Below, piece after piece: positions 7,463 to 16,702 of a stretch of DNA of 64,000 nucleotides. Both the position numbers and the translations under genes were made by a program. Below the pieces are notes generated by a model, which saw only the letters and a program-made list of their open reading frames with translations, did not search any database and was not told where the DNA came from. The DNA is from [Mycobacterium] zoologicum. Its GTDB lineage: Bacteria > Actinomycetota > Actinomycetes > Mycobacteriales > Mycobacteriaceae. Position 1 is the first letter of the stretch. Every line of letters starts with the position of its first letter. The stretch spans positions 2,348,953 through 2,412,952 of the forward strand of contig NZ_CP083985.1 in the NCBI RefSeq assembly GCF_020172665.1, in the 5' to 3' direction.

Positions 7463-8212
7463 TTAACGCGGCAATCGACGCCAGATGACCTGCGGGACCA
7501 ACCGCATCACCACAAACATCGGCCGCAGCAGCCAGGGCACGGCGACCGTGCGCCGGCCCCGCGCCAACGCCCGAGCCGTTGCATCTGCCACCTGCGCCGG
7601 AGTGCTCGTCGGTGGTGCCGGTTTCATGCCCGCCGTCATCCGGCCGATCACAAACCCCGGCCGCACGATCAGCAGGCGCACACCGGTGCCGTGTAATGCA
7701 TCGGCCAGGCCGTTGGCGAACCCGTCCAGCCCCGCCTTGGCCGAGCCGTAGACGTAGTTGGCTCGCCGCACCCGCACCCCCGCGATCGAGGAGAACACCA
7801 CCAGCCAGCCGCGGCCCGCGGCACGCATCGCTGCAGCCAGGTGGGTGAGCAGGCTGACCTGGGCGACGAAATCGGTGTGCACCACCGCCACCGCGTGTGC
7901 GGCGTCCGTCTCGGCGCGGGCCTGATCGCCCAGCACCCCGAATGCCAGGACGGCGGTGCCGATGGGGCCGTGCTCGGCGATCAGTTCCGCAACCAACCTG
8001 CCGTGGCCGGCCACGTCGTCGGCGTCGAACTCCGTCGTGTGTACCGCGGCGGCACCCGCGTCGCGCACGGCGGCTGCCTCCGCGTCGAGCCGGCCGGCGG
8101 ATCGCGCGGCCAGCACCACCGTCGCACCGGGCGCAAGCCGGCGCGCCAGCTCCACGCCGATCTCACTGCGACCCCCGAAAATCACCACCGGTCCGGCAAC
8201 CGTGTCGTTCAC
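7463..8212 (-). CDS. Short-chain dehydrogenase (DprE2-like, Rv2073c-like)
   Basis: A 249-residue SDR. It has a modified nucleotide-binding loop FGGRSEIGVELARRL, the strand motif AFGVLGD, FSSIAGVRVRRAN with the catalytic Ser, and the YVYGSAKAGLDGF active site (YxxxK). The C-terminal third is RPGFVIGRM and a basic PQVIWRRLPR. The pattern closely resembles DprE2, the decaprenylphosphoryl-2-keto-ribose reductase, but genomic context and length point to the Rv2073c paralogue, whose substrate is unknown to me. The GTG at 8210-8212 is chosen because AGGAGA lies 12 bases upstream; longer frames would overlap the divergent gene. Confidence 0.85.
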   Translation of the reverse strand: MNDTVAGPVVIFGGRSEIGVELARRLAPGATVVLAARSAGRLDAEAAAVRDAGAAAVHTTEFDADDVAGHGRLVAELIAEHGPIGTAVLAFGVLGDQARAETDAAHAVAVVHTDFVAQVSLLTHLAAAMRAAGRGWLVVFSSIAGVRVRRANYVYGSAKAGLDGFANGLADALHGTGVRLLIVRPGFVIGRMTAGMKPAPPTSTPAQVADATARALARGRRTVAVPWLLRPMFVVMRLVPQVIWRRLPR

Positions 8213-8247
8213 GGCTGTGATTATCTCCTGCGCTAGCGTGAGCGGTG

Positions 8248-8661
8248 ATGGCGAACGCAACGACCCGGCTGACCAGTGACGCGCTGGCGTTTCTCACCGA
8301 ACGTCACCTGGCGATGCTGACCACGCTGCGCGCCGACAACTCACCGCATGTGGTGGCGGTCGGCTTCACCTTCGATCCCAAGACTCACATCGCCCGGGTG
8401 ATCACCACCGGGGGTTCGCAGAAGGCCGTCAACGCCGACCGCGCCGGGGTGGCCGTGCTCAGCCAGGTCGACGGCGCGCGCTGGCTCTCGTTGGAGGGCA
8501 GCGCAAGCGTCAACGACGCCGTGGCCGCGGTCCGCGACGCCGAACTGCGTTACGCCCAGCGCTATCGGACGCCCCGGGTGAACCCGCAGCGCGTGGTGAT
8601 CGAAGTCCAGGTGGAGCGGGTACTGGGCTCGGCGGACCTGCTCGACCGCAGCGGCCGCTAA
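8248..8661 (+). CDS. F420-dependent biliverdin reductase (Rv2074 orthologue)
   Basis: A 137-residue PPOX-fold protein. The sequence matches what I recall of Rv2074 nearly throughout ([63 protein letters not shown]). Rv2074 uses reduced F420 to convert biliverdin to bilirubin and is thought to make an antioxidant. The ATG at 8248 is 8 bases after a TAGCGT box; a GTG at 8245 is an alternative. It is divergent from the SDR gene. Its TAA overlaps the stop of the convergent pepE gene. Confidence 0.93.
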   Translation: MANATTRLTSDALAFLTERHLAMLTTLRADNSPHVVAVGFTFDPKTHIARVITTGGSQKAVNADRAGVAVLSQVDGARWLSLEGSASVNDAVAAVRDAELRYAQRYRTPRVNPQRVVIEVQVERVLGSADLLDRSGR

Positions 8662-9779
8662 ACGCCGACCACGATCAGATCGTGGGGCCGGTTGTTCAGT
8701 GACTCGGCGCCGTCCTCGGTGACAACGACGATGTCCTCGATCCGGGCTCCCCACCGGCCGGGAAAGTAGATCCCCGGCTCCACCGAGAACGCCATGCCGG
8801 CGGCCAGGGTGACGTCGTTGCCGGCGACGATGTAGGGCTCCTCGTGCACCGACAGTCCGATACCGTGCCCGGTGCGGTGCACAAAGTATTCGCCCAGACC
8901 GGCCTCGGTCAGGATGTCGCGGGCCGCGGCGTCCACCTGCTGTGCGGTGACGCCGGGGCGGATGCACTCCACCGCCGCGCGCTGCGCCTGCTGCAATATC
9001 GAATACTGTTGGGCCACTTGTGGATCGGGCTCTCCGATGCTGTAGGTGCGGGTCGAGTCGGAGTTGTAGCCGGGTTCGACCGGGCCGCCGATGTCGATGA
9101 CGACGATGTCGCCGGCCTGCAGCACACGATCGGAGCACTCGTGGTGCGGGTCGGCGCCGTGCGGGCCCGAGCCGACGATGATGAATGCCACCTCCGAATG
9201 GCCTTCGGCCACGATCGCCGCGGCGATGTCGGCGGATACCTGGGCCTCGGTGCGCCCCGGTGCCAGGAACTCCGGCACCCTGGCGTGCACCCGGTCGATA
9301 GCCGCACCCGCCTTACGCAGCGCATCGATTTCGCTGGGGTCCTTGATCATTCGCAACTCGCGCAGCACCTCGGTGGCCAGCACCGGCGTCGTCTGCAGGG
9401 CTGCGGTCAACGGCAGTAGATGCAGCGCGGTCATCGAATCGGTGACCGCCACCGCCGCCGGCAGCGCCCCCAGCGCATCGCCGACCAGGCGGTAGGGGTC
9501 ATCCCCGTCCACCCAGTCCCGCACGGCGATGCCCAGATCCGTCACGGCCGATTCGCGCAGCGCTGCCAATTCCAGCCGCGGAACCACCACGGTGGGCCGC
9601 CCGGCTGCCGGCAGTACCAACGCGGTGAGCCGCTCGAAGGTCTGGGCCCGTGAGCCGATCAGGTAGCGCAGGTCATAGCCCGGGGTGATCACCAGGCCGG
9701 CCAGACCCGCGTCGGCGGCCGCGGTGGCCGCGGCGGCCAGGCGATGGGCATAAACAGTGCTGTCGAACCGGGAAGTCAC
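8658..9779 (-). CDS. pepE: M24 family Xaa-Pro dipeptidase PepE
   Basis: A 373-residue cytoplasmic metallopeptidase that cleaves dipeptides with C-terminal proline. An N-terminal creatinase-like domain (residues about 1-135) precedes the pita-bread catalytic domain. The five metal ligands are visible in order: Asp in VVIDIGG, Asp in NSDSTRTY, His in HRTGHGIGL, Glu in [11 protein letters not shown] and Glu in ARIEDIVVV. The length matches Rv2089c. The GTG start lies 6 bases after a TAGCCT box. The stop overlaps the stop of the convergent biliverdin reductase gene. Confidence 0.93.
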   Translation of the reverse strand: MTSRFDSTVYAHRLAAAATAAADAGLAGLVITPGYDLRYLIGSRAQTFERLTALVLPAAGRPTVVVPRLELAALRESAVTDLGIAVRDWVDGDDPYRLVGDALGALPAAVAVTDSMTALHLLPLTAALQTTPVLATEVLRELRMIKDPSEIDALRKAGAAIDRVHARVPEFLAPGRTEAQVSADIAAAIVAEGHSEVAFIIVGSGPHGADPHHECSDRVLQAGDIVVIDIGGPVEPGYNSDSTRTYSIGEPDPQVAQQYSILQQAQRAAVECIRPGVTAQQVDAAARDILTEAGLGEYFVHRTGHGIGLSVHEEPYIVAGNDVTLAAGMAFSVEPGIYFPGRWGARIEDIVVVTEDGAESLNNRPHDLIVVGV

Positions 9780-9785
9780 CTCGTC

Positions 9786-9791
9786 AGGCTA
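9786..9791 (-). promoter_or_regulatory. -10 box of pepE
   Basis: TAGCCT on the minus strand, 6 bases before the GTG start of pepE; leaderless arrangement. Confidence 0.5.
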
Positions 9792-9858
9792 TCCGGCCGT
9801 GCCTGAACGGCGGTCCAGCTTCACCTCTCCTCCGTCGAGCCTCGCTGACCGCCGGCCA

Positions 9859-9864
9859 TAGGCT
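9859..9864 (+). promoter_or_regulatory. -10 box of the 5'-3' exonuclease gene
   Basis: TAGGCT, 7 bases before the ATG at 9872; leaderless arrangement. Confidence 0.5.
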
Positions 9865-9871
9865 GGCGTGC

Positions 9872-10837
9872 ATGCCTGCTCCTGTATTGCTGCTCGACGG
9901 CGCCAGTATGTGGTTCCGGTCTTACTTCGGCGTGCCGTCGTCGATCACCGCCCCCGACGGCCGACCGGTGAACGCGGTGCGGGGGTTCTTCGACTCGGTG
10001 GCCACGCTGATCACCCGGCAACGCCCCGGCCGGCTGGCGGTCTGTCTGGATCTGGACTGGAGGCCGCAGTGGCGGGTGGAGCTTGTCCCGTCCTATAAGG
10101 CCCACCGGGTGGCCGAGGACGAACCAACCGGACCAGCGGGTGACGGGGCGGTCGAAGAGGTGCCCGACGAGCTGAGCCCCCAGGTCGACATGATCGCCGA
10201 GCTGCTCGACGCGTTCGGCATCGCCACCGCGGGCGCACCCGACTACGAGGCCGACGACGTGCTGGGCACGCTAGCCGCGGCCGAACGCCGCGATCCGGTG
10301 GTGGTGGTCAGCGGTGACCGCGACCTGCTGCAGGTGGTCACCGACCAGCCCGTCGCGGTCGGCGTGCTCTACCTGGGACGTGGGCTGGCGAAAGCGACGC
10401 TGCTGGGCCCGCAAGAGGTGGCGCAGCGGTACGGACTGCCGGTCGGGCGGGCGGGCGCCGCCTACGCCGAGATGGCATTGCTGCGCGGCGATCCCTCCGA
10501 CGGCCTGCCCGGGGTGCCCGGTATCGGCGAGAAGACCGCGGCCGGGCTGTTGACCCAGTACGGATCGCTGGCTGCGGTGCTGGAGGCCGCTGCAGATCCG
10601 AAATCGACTATGACCAAAGGGGTTCGGGCCAAGCTGGCGGCGGCGCAGGATTACATCGCAGCCGCGGGCCCGGTGGTGCGTGTGGCCACCGACGCCCCGG
10701 TCACCTTCTCCACATCGTCGGATGTGCTGCCTCGCACCGCCGCCGACACCGCCCGGGTCGCCGAACTGGCGCAGCGATACGGCATGGAGTCCTCGATAGC
10801 GCGGGTCCAGCGGGCACTCGACCAGCTGCCGGACTGA
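9872..10837 (+). CDS. 5'-3' exonuclease (FEN-like, Rv2090 orthologue)
   Basis: A 321-residue protein like the N-terminal nuclease domain of DNA polymerase I. Metal-binding acidic clusters are visible: [35 protein letters not shown] and [12 protein letters not shown]. They are followed by the helix-hairpin-helix [16 protein letters not shown], which grips duplex DNA. The residue pattern looks intact for metal-dependent nuclease activity. It is divergent from pepE and convergent with the DUF4333 gene, with 14 bases between the stops. It is probably a stand-alone flap or 5' exonuclease for repair, alongside PolA encoded elsewhere. Confidence 0.92.
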   Translation: MPAPVLLLDGASMWFRSYFGVPSSITAPDGRPVNAVRGFFDSVATLITRQRPGRLAVCLDLDWRPQWRVELVPSYKAHRVAEDEPTGPAGDGAVEEVPDELSPQVDMIAELLDAFGIATAGAPDYEADDVLGTLAAAERRDPVVVVSGDRDLLQVVTDQPVAVGVLYLGRGLAKATLLGPQEVAQRYGLPVGRAGAAYAEMALLRGDPSDGLPGVPGIGEKTAAGLLTQYGSLAAVLEAAADPKSTMTKGVRAKLAAAQDYIAAAGPVVRVATDAPVTFSTSSDVLPRTAADTARVAELAQRYGMESSIARVQRALDQLPD

Positions 10838-10851
10838 ACCGGGTAATGCGC

Positions 10852-11622
10852 CTACTTGGGGCGGCCGACTTCGTAGGTGCCCGAGTTGTCCTGGAAGGTA
10901 ACGGTGACCTGCCGCTTGGTCCCGTCGATGCTGACCTCGCAGTTGAACGTGTCGCCCTGCTTGACCACCGGGCTCTGACCGTTGTTGCACCGGACGTCCT
11001 TGACGTTCTTGGCACCGTAGCCGTTGGTCTGATCTGCCAGGATCTGCTGCACGCCCTCCTGCGCCTTGTCGACGTCAAGCTTGGTGGTCACGAAGAAACC
11101 GGGCTTCCAGAACCCCAGGACCAGCAGCACCAGCACGCCGACTCCCACGCAGCCGGCGAGCACACTGCCCGCCAGTGCGGTGCTGCGCTTACGGCCGGCG
11201 TCGGGCGGCCCGAATTGTCCGGGCTGCTGGGGGTACTGGCCGTACTGGCCCGGCTGTCCGTATTGCCCGGGCTGTCCGTATTGCCCGGGCTGGCCGTACT
11301 GGCCGGGCTGGCCGTACTGGCCCGGTTGACCGTATTGCCCCGGCTGGCCGTACTGGCCGGGTTGACCGTACTGACCGGGCTGGCCGTACTGACCCGCCTG
11401 GCCGGGCTGGCCGTACTGCTCGGTCTGCGGGTAGCCGGGGTACTGACCGGTCGCGGGGTACTGCGAGCCCTGCTGGGGGTACTGCGACGGGGTGTAGGCC
11501 GGCTGCCACTGCTGTTCGGCGCCGGACGCGGGATTCGCTCCGGTGCCCGGCTGCTCCTCGGGCTGTCCGGGCTGCTGAGGCTGCCAGGGCTGCGTCGGGT
11601 CGTATCCCTGCGGTCCGCTCAT
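10852..11622 (-). CDS. DUF4333 membrane protein with QYGQPG repeats (Rv2091c-like)
   Basis: A 256-residue protein in three parts. The N-terminal cytoplasmic region (about 1-145) is very rich in Gln, Pro, Gly and Tyr, including about nine tandem QYGQPG units. A membrane segment follows ([20 protein letters not shown]). The extracytoplasmic DUF4333 domain (about 180-256) holds VRCNNGQ and [11 protein letters not shown], whose two cysteines could pair. Function is unknown. The ATG at 11622 is preceded by GAGGAAC. The gene is read leftwards behind helY with 60 bases between. Confidence 0.85.
   Translation of the reverse strand: MSGPQGYDPTQPWQPQQPGQPEEQPGTGANPASGAEQQWQPAYTPSQYPQQGSQYPATGQYPGYPQTEQYGQPGQAGQYGQPGQYGQPGQYGQPGQYGQPGQYGQPGQYGQPGQYGQPGQYGQPGQYGQYPQQPGQFGPPDAGRKRSTALAGSVLAGCVGVGVLVLLVLGFWKPGFFVTTKLDVDKAQEGVQQILADQTNGYGAKNVKDVRCNNGQSPVVKQGDTFNCEVSIDGTKRQVTVTFQDNSGTYEVGRPK
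11236..11423 (-). repeat. 18-bp tandem repeat encoding QYGQPG units
   Basis: Roughly ten in-frame 18-bp units varying mainly at third positions lie inside the DUF4333 gene. Since 18 is a multiple of three, copy-number change would lengthen or shorten the low-complexity region without a frameshift. Confidence 0.85.
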
Positions 11623-11682
11623 CGTTGTTCCTCAAGTCCTCTCGCGTAGCGGGTGCTGATTCACCGTAGCGCCCGGATCAGC

Positions 11683-14463
11683 CTACCCGGCGTCAACGGC
11701 CACGACTCCGCGTAAAACCGTGTCGATCGCCTGTTTCGCCGTAGCGCGCAGCTCCGGCAAAGGCGCGGCATTGCGCAGCTGATCGAGCAGATCAAGCACC
11801 TGGCGGCACCACCGCACGAAGTCACCCGCCGACAGCGGTGAACCACCGCCCGCGGAATCCGATGCCGCCAATGCGCCGGCCAGATCACCCGATCGAGCCC
11901 AGCGGTACACCGCGGCCACGAATCCGTCGTCGGGTTCCCGGCTGGTGGTGATGCCGTGACGGCGCTCGTCGGCCCGCAGCTGCGCGGACAGTTTGCCGGT
12001 CTGCTGCAGCGCGCGCCGGATCGCCTCGGTCGGCGCCTGCAGGGTCGGCTGCCCACCGCCCGAATCCTGGCCGCCGCGTGTTTCGAACAGCACCGCAGAG
12101 ACCACGGCGGCCAACTCGGCGGGACCCAAGCCGTCCCAGGCGCCGGTGCGCAGGCATTCGGCGACCAACAGATCACTCTCGCTGTAGATCCGGGCGAGCA
12201 TCCGACCGTCTTCGGTCACGGTCGGGTCGGCCTGCCCCTCGCCGGCGGTGCCCGCGGCGATGAAGCCGCGTTCGACGAGCAGCCCGACGATCCGGTCGAA
12301 GGTGCGTGCCAACGAGTTGGTGGCCGCCTGGACCTTCCTGCGCAGTTGAGCGTTGTCCGCCTCCACCCGCAGGTAACGCTCGGCGACTCGGACCTTGTCC
12401 TCGCGATCCGGCGTGGCGTGCACCGGGTGCTCCCGCATCCGCTGTCGCAGCGCCTCCAGCTCCGGATCCACCGGGGTGTCCCGGACGCCGCCGCGGCGGC
12501 CACGCCCGTTGGGCACCACGAGCTCGGCTGCGGCCGAGCGCAGCGCTGAGGCCAGGTCGCGGCGGACCCGCGGCTGGCGGTGTTCGACGCGTTTGGGCAG
12601 ATTCATGGTGCCGATCGGCGCGGTGGCGCCGGCGTAGTCCGCCGTCGAGATCCGCCCCGCCCAACGATGCTCGGTCAGCACCAGCGGGCGTGGTTCATCG
12701 GAATCCCGATCCGCCTGCAGCACCACGGCCAGACCGCCGCGACGGCCGTGGGTGAGGTTGATGATGTCGCCGCGGCGCAGCGCGGCCAGGGCCGCACCGG
12801 CTGCTTGGCGCCGTTGCAGCCGCGACACCCGTGCCTGGGCGCGTTCACGTTCGGAGATCTGGGCGCGCAGGCGGGCGTAGTCCAGCACGGCGGATTCGCG
12901 TCCCCCGACCCCGGCTGCGATCTCGTCGAGGGTCCGCTCGCCACGTTCGGCGCTGCGCACCAGGCCGACGACGGATCGGTCGGCCTGAAACTGCGCGAAG
13001 GACTGCTCCAGCAGTCGGTGGGCCTGCTGCGGGCCCATCCGATGCACCAGGTTGATCGTCATGTTGTAGGACGGCGCGAATGAGCTTCGCAGCGGGAATG
13101 TTCGGGTGGAGGCAAGCCCGGCGACCTGGTCCGGGTCGGCGGTGCTCTCCCCCGGGTGCCACAGCACCACCGCATGGCCCTCGACGTCGATACCGCGGCG
13201 GCCGGCCCGGCCGGTCAGCTGGGTGTACTCCCCCGGCGTCAGCGCGGCATGCTGCTCGCCGTTGAATTTGACCAGCCGCTCCAGCACCACTGTGCGGGCC
13301 GGCATGTTGATGCCCAAAGCCAGTGTCTCAGTGGCGAACACCGCTTTGACCAGGCCCGCGGTGAACAGCTCTTCAACGGTGTGGCGGAATACCGGTAGCA
13401 AACCCGCGTGGTGGCCGGCCAGGCCGCGCAGCAGGCCCTCCCGCCATTCGTAGTAGCCCAGCACGTCCAGATCGGCGTCGGCGAGGTCGCCGCAGCGGTG
13501 GTCGATCACCTCGGCGATCCGGGCCCGCTCGGATTCGGTGGTCAGCCGCAGCGGTGAGCGCAGGCACTGCTTGACGGCCGCATCGCAGCCGGTCCGCGAG
13601 AAGACGAAGGTGATCACCGGCAGCAGCCCGGCCGACTCCAGCACCGCCACCACGTCAGGTCGCATCGGCGGCCGATAACTCGGCCCACCCGGCCGGCGGC
13701 CGCCAGTGCGCCCCGGTCCGCGGCGGGGATTGTGCCACTCGGTGAGCCTGTCGGCTTCCCGGCGATGGGCGATGTGGCGCAGCAGTTGCGGATCCACCCG
13801 GGCCCCGCCGCCGGTGTCCGGCACCTCGGCGTCGGGCCGCACCTCGAACAGGTCGAACAACCGCTTGCCGACCATCATGTGCTGCCACAACGGCACCGGC
13901 CGATGCTCGTCGACCACCACGGCGGTGTCGCCGCGCACGGTCTGGATCCAGCCGCCGAACTCCTCGGCGTTGCTGACCGTCGCCGACAGGCTGACCAGCC
14001 GAACCTCTGCGGACAGGTGCAGGATGACCTCCTCCCAGACCGCACCGCGCATCCGGTCGGCCAGGAAATGCACCTCGTCCATTACGACATGCGAAAGACC
14101 CTGCAGTGCAGGCGAATCCGCGTACAGCATGTTGCGCAGCACCTCGGTGGTCATCACCACCACCGGCGCGTTCGAGTTGACCGACAGGTCACCGGTCAGC
14201 AACCCCACCTTGTCCTTGCCGTAGCGGGCCACCAGGTCGGTGTACTTCTGATTGCTCAGCGCCTTGATCGGGGTGGTGTAGAAGCACTTTGAGCCGGCCG
14301 CCAGGGCCAGGTGCACCGCGAACTCGCCAATGACCGTCTTGCCCGCGCCGGTCGGGGCGCATACCAGCACGCCCCGGCCCTCCTCGAGCGCTTCACAGGC
14401 CCGGCGCTGGAAGTCGTCGAGGCCGAACGCCAACTCCGCGGTGAACCGGCTCAGCTCGGTCAC
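11683..14463 (-). CDS. helY: Ski2-like ATP-dependent RNA/DNA helicase HelY
   Basis: A 926-residue superfamily 2 helicase, close to Mtb HelY in length. Motifs in order are the Q-like FGLDDFQRRAC, Walker A CAPTGAGKT, Ia TTPIKALSNQK, DEVHFL (motif II), SLSATVSNAEEF (III), TFVFSRTGCD (IV), ATETLALGINMPART (V) and QLTGRAGRRG (VI). They are followed by an inserted arch-like and a helical C-terminal region ending GVVAVDAG. The GTG at 14461-14463 (VTELSRFT) matches the known N-terminus; the longer frame to 14493 adds a glycine-rich leader without support. It is likely co-transcribed with tatC upstream. The RNA substrate in mycobacteria is not established. Confidence 0.95.
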   Translation of the reverse strand: MTELSRFTAELAFGLDDFQRRACEALEEGRGVLVCAPTGAGKTVIGEFAVHLALAAGSKCFYTTPIKALSNQKYTDLVARYGKDKVGLLTGDLSVNSNAPVVVMTTEVLRNMLYADSPALQGLSHVVMDEVHFLADRMRGAVWEEVILHLSAEVRLVSLSATVSNAEEFGGWIQTVRGDTAVVVDEHRPVPLWQHMMVGKRLFDLFEVRPDAEVPDTGGGARVDPQLLRHIAHRREADRLTEWHNPRRGPGRTGGRRPGGPSYRPPMRPDVVAVLESAGLLPVITFVFSRTGCDAAVKQCLRSPLRLTTESERARIAEVIDHRCGDLADADLDVLGYYEWREGLLRGLAGHHAGLLPVFRHTVEELFTAGLVKAVFATETLALGINMPARTVVLERLVKFNGEQHAALTPGEYTQLTGRAGRRGIDVEGHAVVLWHPGESTADPDQVAGLASTRTFPLRSSFAPSYNMTINLVHRMGPQQAHRLLEQSFAQFQADRSVVGLVRSAERGERTLDEIAAGVGGRESAVLDYARLRAQISERERAQARVSRLQRRQAAGAALAALRRGDIINLTHGRRGGLAVVLQADRDSDEPRPLVLTEHRWAGRISTADYAGATAPIGTMNLPKRVEHRQPRVRRDLASALRSAAAELVVPNGRGRRGGVRDTPVDPELEALRQRMREHPVHATPDREDKVRVAERYLRVEADNAQLRRKVQAATNSLARTFDRIVGLLVERGFIAAGTAGEGQADPTVTEDGRMLARIYSESDLLVAECLRTGAWDGLGPAELAAVVSAVLFETRGGQDSGGGQPTLQAPTEAIRRALQQTGKLSAQLRADERRHGITTSREPDDGFVAAVYRWARSGDLAGALAASDSAGGGSPLSAGDFVRWCRQVLDLLDQLRNAAPLPELRATAKQAIDTVLRGVVAVDAG

Positions 14464-14556
14464 GTCGTGCCCGCCCCTGCCGCGACCGTGCAAAAATGTT
14501 CGCCCTCACCAGGGATTTGCCGGACGTTTGTGCACGCTCGCGGGGAGAAAGAGAAA

Positions 14557-15468
14557 TCAGTCATGCGGCGCCGCGACGGGTGTGGGCGCGTCGATGGTGG
14601 AGGCCTCGTCATCACCGAGTCCCTCGGCCGCCTCCCGCTTGGCCTTGCGCTTGTCGTGCAGCCGGGCGACCTGGATCGCGAACTCCAGCAGCAGGGTCAG
14701 CGCCAGCCCCAGCGCGGTCATCGAGAACGGATCCGAGCCGGGCGTGGCGACGGCGGCGAACGCGAACACCGCGAAGATCAGCCCGCGCCGCCAGGCGGCC
14801 AGCCGGGCGTAGCTGAGCACGCCGACCTGGTTGAGCATCACGATCAGCAGCGGGAACTCGAAGCTGATCCCGAACACCAGCAGCAGGTTGATCAGGAAGC
14901 CGAAATAGCGGTCGCCGGACAGGGCGGTGACCTGCACATCGCTGCCGACGGTCAACAGGAATCCGAGCGCCTTGGACAGCACCACGTAGGCCAGCACCGC
15001 GCCGGTGATGAACAGCGCCGCCGCCGAGACGACGAACACCACCGCAAAGCGCCGCTCCTTGCGGTAGAGCCCCGGGGTGATGAAGGCCCACAGCTGGTAG
15101 AACCAGACCGGGCAGGCCAGCATCACCCCGGCCATCAGTCCCACCTTGAGGCGGAGCATGAACTGGTCGAACGGCCCGGTGGCCAGCAGCCGGCAATGGC
15201 CGTCCGCGGCGATCTGGGCCCGCGCGGAGTCGGGCAGCGCGCAGTAGGGGTGTCGCAGCCACTCACCGAGGCTTTCCATGCCCAAGAACCCGTGCGAATA
15301 CCAACTGAAGCCGAACGCGGTGGTCAGCGCGATCGCTGCCAGCGAGATCAGCAGCCGGGTACGCAACTCCCTGATGTGGTCGACGAGCGACATCGTCCCG
15401 TCGGGATTGCTGCGGCTGCGCCGTTGGCGTGGGTCAAGCCGCTTGAAAATGCTGGTGGCACGCACCAT
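14557..15468 (-). CDS. tatC: Sec-independent (Tat) translocase subunit TatC
   Basis: A 303-residue six-helix membrane protein that recognises twin-arginine signal peptides. Characteristic segments are [17 protein letters not shown], the cytoplasmic [10 protein letters not shown] region, [22 protein letters not shown] and [11 protein letters not shown], with a charged C-terminal tail. It lies between tatA and helY, as in H37Rv. The ATG at 15466-15468 is used; a GTG one codon upstream is equally possible. Exported Tat substrates in mycobacteria include BlaC and phospholipases C, so this system serves genes outside the window. Confidence 0.95.
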   Translation of the reverse strand: MVRATSIFKRLDPRQRRSRSNPDGTMSLVDHIRELRTRLLISLAAIALTTAFGFSWYSHGFLGMESLGEWLRHPYCALPDSARAQIAADGHCRLLATGPFDQFMLRLKVGLMAGVMLACPVWFYQLWAFITPGLYRKERRFAVVFVVSAAALFITGAVLAYVVLSKALGFLLTVGSDVQVTALSGDRYFGFLINLLLVFGISFEFPLLIVMLNQVGVLSYARLAAWRRGLIFAVFAFAAVATPGSDPFSMTALGLALTLLLEFAIQVARLHDKRKAKREAAEGLGDDEASTIDAPTPVAAPHD

Positions 15469-15501
15469 CACAAGGCGCTCGGGCGCTGCGGGGACGACGG
15501 C

Positions 15502-15723
15502 CTAGGCCGACCGCGGGTCAGCCGGCGGCTCGACGCGTTCGGACTGCACTGAGGTGGCCGATGAATCCGGATTGATGTCGTTCTGCAGCTCGCGAACCTC
15601 GGATTTGAAGATCCGCAGCGACTTGCCGAGCGACCTCGCCGCGTCGGGCAGCCGCTTGGCGCCGAACAGCACAACCATCACGACCAACAGGATGAACCAG
15701 TGCCACGGACTGAGACTGCCCAC
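15502..15723 (-). CDS. tatA: Twin-arginine translocase subunit TatA
   Basis: A 73-residue protein with the TatA architecture: an N-terminal membrane helix ([21 protein letters not shown]) with the FGAKRLPD hinge, an amphipathic helix ([19 protein letters not shown]) and a polar tail. It oligomerises to form the translocation path with TatC. The GTG start is preceded by TGGAGG at an 8-base spacing. The gene follows pafC by 40 bases and precedes tatC by 33. Confidence 0.95.
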   Translation of the reverse strand: MGSLSPWHWFILLVVMVVLFGAKRLPDAARSLGKSLRIFKSEVRELQNDINPDSSATSVQSERVEPPADPRSA

Positions 15724-15763
15724 TTCGGATACCTCCAGACGTCGGAGTCGATGCTACCGCAGC

Positions 15764-16702
15764 TCAGGACTGGTAGGCCGCCAGCGCAGCCACCGCGGCG
15801 TCGCGCACCCGGGTGGCCAGCGACGCGGGCGCCACGATCTGCACGTCGTCGCCCATTCCCAGCAGCAACCGGGTGAGCCACTCGTCGGAGGCGTAGGTCA
15901 TGGCCGCCTCGGACCAGCCGTCGGGCAACTCGCGCAGCAGCCGCATCGGGTAGTACTCGAACATCCACGACGCCGACCGCGCCACCCGCACGGTGGCGAT
16001 CGGCATCGACGGGTCGGCGTCGAACAGCGCGGTGTCGGTTTCGGTCTGCCGCGCCGGCCCCGGCGGCGCCGACGGCTCATCGAGCAGCTGCGCGCCGTCG
16101 ATCCGGTCGAATCGGAACAGCCGAACGCCGGCGGACTCGCGGCACCACGCCTCCAGGTAGCTGTGGTTGGCGATCAGCACCACCCGGATCGGGTCGACGG
16201 TCCGGTGTGAGGAGGTGTCGCGGGAGGCGGCGTAGTAATCGATGGCCAGCGCGCGGTGCTGCTGCACGGCATCGCGGACGGTGTCGGCCGTGGCGTTGTC
16301 TCCGGTCGTAGCCTCGGGCTCCTCCTGCGCAGCCCCGGCGGCATTCTCGATCTTGGCGATCGCGCTGCGGGCGGCCCGCCGATCGACGATGCCCGGCATG
16401 TCGACCAGTGCCCGCAAGGCCATCAGCACGGCGGTGGCCTCCGGTGAGGTCAGCCGAAGCGGCCGATCGACCCCCGCCGATTCATAGCAGTAGATCCGGT
16501 CGTCATAGAACGTCAGATCGATCAGGTCTCCAGGCCCGTAACCCGGCAACCCGGACACTGCCAGCAGTTCCAGGTCCGACTGCAGTTGCGCGATGCTCAC
16601 GCCCAGTTCGGCGGCGGCCTTTTCTTTGCTGATCCCCGGGCGGGCCAGAAAGTACGGCACCATGTTCAGCAGCCGCGCCAGCCGCGTCGACAACTGGCTC
16701 AC
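15764..16702 (-). CDS. pafC: WYL-domain transcriptional activator PafC
   Basis: A 312-residue DeoR/WYL regulator. An N-terminal winged helix (about 1-65, LARLLNMVPYFLARPGISKE) is followed by a middle region with a low-complexity linker and the WYL domain (ALAIDYYAASRDTSSHR; NHSYLEAWCRESAGVRLFRFDRI) and a C-terminal WCX extension. With PafB it forms the LexA-independent activator of the mycobacterial DNA-damage response, thought to sense single-stranded DNA. The GTG start overlaps the pafB stop by 4 bases, so the pair is translationally coupled. Confidence 0.94.
   Translation of the reverse strand: MSQLSTRLARLLNMVPYFLARPGISKEKAAAELGVSIAQLQSDLELLAVSGLPGYGPGDLIDLTFYDDRIYCYESAGVDRPLRLTSPEATAVLMALRALVDMPGIVDRRAARSAIAKIENAAGAAQEEPEATTGDNATADTVRDAVQQHRALAIDYYAASRDTSSHRTVDPIRVVLIANHSYLEAWCRESAGVRLFRFDRIDGAQLLDEPSAPPGPARQTETDTALFDADPSMPIATVRVARSASWMFEYYPMRLLRELPDGWSEAAMTYASDEWLTRLLLGMGDDVQIVAPASLATRVRDAAVAALAAYQS

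Noticed and set aside
11236..11423. CRISPR-like array
   Set aside because: The repeats are contiguous 18-bp coding units without spacers, inside a protein gene.
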